From: Microvirga mediterraneensis
GTDB lineage: Bacteria; Pseudomonadota; Alphaproteobacteria; Rhizobiales; Beijerinckiaceae
Assembly: GCF_013520865.1 (NCBI RefSeq)
Contig: NZ_JACDXJ010000001.1
Location: 1,397,001-1,461,000 of the forward strand
Length of the DNA stretch: 64,000 nucleotides
Direction: 5' to 3'
Shown here in pieces: positions 62,111-64,000 of the stretch. Under the pieces are notes generated by a model. It had not been told where the DNA came from. It saw nothing but the letters and a program-made list of their open reading frames with translations, and searched no databases. Both the position numbers and the translations under genes were made by a program. Every line of letters starts with the position of its first letter. Positions within the stretch are counted from its first letter, which is position 1.

Positions 62111-62932
62111 ATGCGTCTTCTTTTCCTTGGCGACATCGTCGGGCGGCCCGGCCGCAATGCGGTGATCGAGCGCCTGCCGGGCTTGCGCGATCGCTGGCAG
62201 CTCGACTGCGTGGTCATCAACGGCGAAAACTCCGCCGGCGGGTTCGGCATCACGGAGGCGATCTGCGACGAGATCCTGGCTGCCGGCGCCGATGCCATCA
62301 CGCTTGGCAATCATTCCTGGGACCAGCGCGAGACGCTCGTGTTCATCGAGCGACAGCCGCGACTCATCCGTCCGGCCAATTACCCGCCGGGCACGCCAGG
62401 GCGCGGCGCCAACCTCATCGATACCCGCTCGGGAGCCCGTGTTCTCGTGGTGCAGGCGATGGGCCGCCTCTACATGGACGCCCTCGACGATCCCTTCGCG
62501 GCGGTCGACCGGGAGCTCGAAACCTGCCCCATGGGGCAGGTGGCCGACGCGGTCATCGTCGACTTCCACGCGGAGGCGACGAGCGAGAAGGAGGCTATGG
62601 GCCATTATCTCGACGGGCGGGCGAGCCTCGTGGTCGGCACCCACACCCACGTGCCCACAGCCGATCACCGGGTGCTCGCGGGCGGCACCGCCTACATGTC
62701 CGATGCGGGCATGTGCGGCGACTACGATTCTGTCCTCGGCATGCAGAAAGAAGAGGCGATCCGCCGCTTCATCCAGAAGACGCCGGGCACCCGCCTGGAG
62801 CCGGGCCTGAACGAGGGGACCCTGTCCGGAATCGCGGTCGAGACGGACGACCGCACCGGCCTGGCGGTGCGCGTGGCGGCTTTGCGGCTCGGACCGAACC
62901 TGGAAGAGACTTGGCCGCGGTTCTGGGATTAG
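62111..62932 (+). CDS. ymdB: YmdB family metallophosphoesterase (TIGR00282)
   Basis: 273 residues. The metal-site motifs of the calcineurin-like fold are FLGDIVGRPGR, INGENSAGGFGI, LGNHSWDQ, DFHAEATSEK and VGTHTHVPTAD. This matches the YmdB group, which in Bacillus hydrolyses 2',3'-cyclic nucleotides and affects biofilm and sporulation. The gene begins 14 bases after the cyclo-ligase, so they are probably co-transcribed. Confidence 0.92.
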   Translation: MRLLFLGDIVGRPGRNAVIERLPGLRDRWQLDCVVINGENSAGGFGITEAICDEILAAGADAITLGNHSWDQRETLVFIERQPRLIRPANYPPGTPGRGANLIDTRSGARVLVVQAMGRLYMDALDDPFAAVDRELETCPMGQVADAVIVDFHAEATSEKEAMGHYLDGRASLVVGTHTHVPTADHRVLAGGTAYMSDAGMCGDYDSVLGMQKEEAIRRFIQKTPGTRLEPGLNEGTLSGIAVETDDRTGLAVRVAALRLGPNLEETWPRFWD

Positions 62933-63007
62933 CGCGCCGCCTCCCTCTCCCGCGCTGCCCTTTACCTTGTGCAGCATCGTTCCCATCTTGGCGCTACGGA
63001 GGACAAG

Positions 63008-63700
63008 GTGGACGCGGATACCGAGACGGCAGAGCCGAAAAAGGGCACCTATCATCAGGAAAGCGAGCTCCATCTCGCCCACGAGCACCAGAGCGCTTCC
63101 GCCGTTCTGCGCGCCGTTATCGACGAGGCCAAGGGCGAGACGATCTCCATTCGAGAGATCATCGAGGCCTTCGGCGAGCGCGCCTTCGGCTTCGTGCTGA
63201 TCCTGTTCTCCCTGCCGAACTGCGTGCCGAACGTGCCGGGGATCGCCGGAATCGTCGGGACTCCGGTCCTGATCTTCGGCATCCAGATGATGCTGGGCCA
63301 CACCCGGCCCTGGCTGCCGGACTTCATCCTGCGGCAGACGGTTTCCGTCGGGAAGTTCAAGCGCCTCATCGACATCGCGGAGCCGAAGCTTCAGAAGCTC
63401 GAGAGCTACTGCAAACCCAGGCTGCTCCCCCTGTTCGGCCCGTTCGGGGACCGGGTGGCGGGGTTCTTCGCCTTCCTGGTTGCCGTATCGGTGCTGATCC
63501 CGTTTCCCGGAACCAATTTCCCGCCGTCCATCGCGCTCGTCATCGCGTCCATCGCCATCATGGAGGAGGACGGCTACCTCCTGATCGTCGGCTACCTCAT
63601 CGGTTTGGCAGGGCTCGCCTATACGGCCACGATCCTGGGCGCCTCCTACCACCTGATCCTGGCGACCATTCACAACCTGCCCGGGTGGCTCGGGCTCTAG
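63008..63700 (+). CDS. exoD: ExoD family exopolysaccharide-related membrane protein
   Basis: 230 residues. A hydrophilic N-terminus rich in Glu and His is followed by a PF06055 domain with SIREIIEAFGERAFGFVLILFSLPNCVPNVPG (in parts) and FPGTNFPPSIALVIASIAIMEEDGYLLI (in parts), holding four or five membrane segments. ExoD was named in Sinorhizobium meliloti for effects on exopolysaccharide and alkali sensitivity; the molecular role is unclear. The GTG at 63008 is chosen because GGAGG lies six bases before it; a GTG at 62969 has no such site. Confidence 0.88.
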   Translation: MDADTETAEPKKGTYHQESELHLAHEHQSASAVLRAVIDEAKGETISIREIIEAFGERAFGFVLILFSLPNCVPNVPGIAGIVGTPVLIFGIQMMLGHTRPWLPDFILRQTVSVGKFKRLIDIAEPKLQKLESYCKPRLLPLFGPFGDRVAGFFAFLVAVSVLIPFPGTNFPPSIALVIASIAIMEEDGYLLIVGYLIGLAGLAYTATILGASYHLILATIHNLPGWLGL

Positions 63701-63833
63701 TTTTTCCGGAACCTGTCGAGAGGGCCTTTGCCTCAGGCCCTTCGCCGCCTTATAAGCCTGCCATCGTCAACTTTTCAGGCCTGACGGGCGCTTTTCCATA
63801 AGCCGCCTTCGGCCCAACTATCCGGAGACCCCG

Positions 63834-64000
63834 ATGGCCGGGCATTCACAATTCAAGAATATCATGCACCGCAAGGGCAAGGTCGATGCGGTGCGCTCCA
63901 AGGTGTTTTCCAAGCTCGCCCGCGAAATCACCGTGGCGGCCAAGATGGGCATGCCCGACCCCAACATGAACCCGCGCTTGCGTGCCGCGATCCTCGCCGC
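63834..64000 (+). CDS. yebC: YebC/PmpR family protein (3' end cut by window edge)
   Basis: The first 55 residues are visible. The N-terminal signature [32 protein letters not shown] (in parts) and [17 protein letters not shown] are classic for the YebC family. Members act as transcriptional regulators or as factors helping ribosomes through polyproline stretches. CGGAGA precedes the ATG. The rest lies outside the window. Confidence 0.93.
   Translation, partial: MAGHSQFKNIMHRKGKVDAVRSKVFSKLAREITVAAKMGMPDPNMNPRLRAAILA

Noticed and set aside
1..64000. CRISPR arrays, transposases, integrases, phage genes, toxin-antitoxin pairs
   Set aside because: No regularly spaced direct repeats and no matching protein motifs were seen on either strand.

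Overview
The window is a GC-rich chromosomal stretch from an alphaproteobacterium. It is most likely a member of the Hyphomicrobiales (Rhizobiales), near Microvirga, Methylobacterium or Bosea. The basis is gene content: the alphaproteobacterial cell-cycle proteins CpdR, RcdA (DUF1465), GapR (DUF2312) and TrcR (DUF1013); a split PntAA/PntAB/PntB transhydrogenase preceded by an aa3-type oxidase subunit IV; DUF1192, DUF1244, DUF465 and DUF4164 proteins; and a 6S RNA placed between zapA and the 5-formyltetrahydrofolate cyclo-ligase gene. The genus is an inference. No transposase, integrase, phage gene or CRISPR array was seen.

Layout, 1-10.2 kb: a truncated histidinol-phosphatase-type gene, an MFS transporter, an N-formylglutamate amidohydrolase, cpdR, tRNA-Val(GAC), ribosomal protein L36 whose terminator overlaps the start of a TPR gene, an alpha/beta hydrolase, pyk with a DUF1036 gene, an EamA exporter, a second N-formylglutamate amidohydrolase, DUF1244 and gapR. 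From 10.2 to 13 kb is a looser, possibly acquired segment with a 0.7 kb gene-free stretch, an AraC regulator and a small hydrolase. From 13 to 19 kb lies a TetR regulator divergent from a HlyD / double-ATPase / two-permease exporter, in the same order as E. coli cecR-ybhG-ybhF-ybhS-ybhR. From 19 to 30.5 kb: a DUF1989 protein, two cell-wall enzymes (DUF882 and L,D-transpeptidase), oligoendopeptidase F, a PQQ-type sugar dehydrogenase fused to RTX repeats, an ABC1/UbiB kinase-like protein and a GT4 glycosyltransferase.

From 30.5 to 46.3 kb: the transhydrogenase operon, a GNAT enzyme, a nucleotidyltransferase-fold protein, a TPR lipoprotein, rpsU, purEK, two DUF465 proteins, a TauE/SafE transporter, a propionyl/acyl-CoA synthetase, trcR, a quinone oxidoreductase, DUF1192, rcdA behind strong CtrA-like boxes, a small membrane protein and rpmE. 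From 46.4 to 54.2 kb: an MsbA-like ABC exporter, DUF3606, proline iminopeptidase, a MotA/ExbB-like plus OmpA-like membrane pair, an inositol monophosphatase, a Sel1-repeat protein and a divergent ThiE-like protein. From 54.2 to 60 kb a co-directional carbon cluster reads tkt-gap-pgk-fba. The right end carries DUF4164, zapA, 6S RNA, the cyclo-ligase, ymdB, exoD and the start of a yebC gene.

The most interesting items are: a modular palindromic intergenic repeat family present at several loci; the TPR gene that starts inside the L36 terminator; the CtrA-type boxes in front of rcdA; a double ABC ATPase whose degenerate residues fall in the same composite ATP site; the non-flagellar MotA/OmpA pair; and the RTX-fused sugar dehydrogenase. 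No clearly new defence or mobile system is visible.
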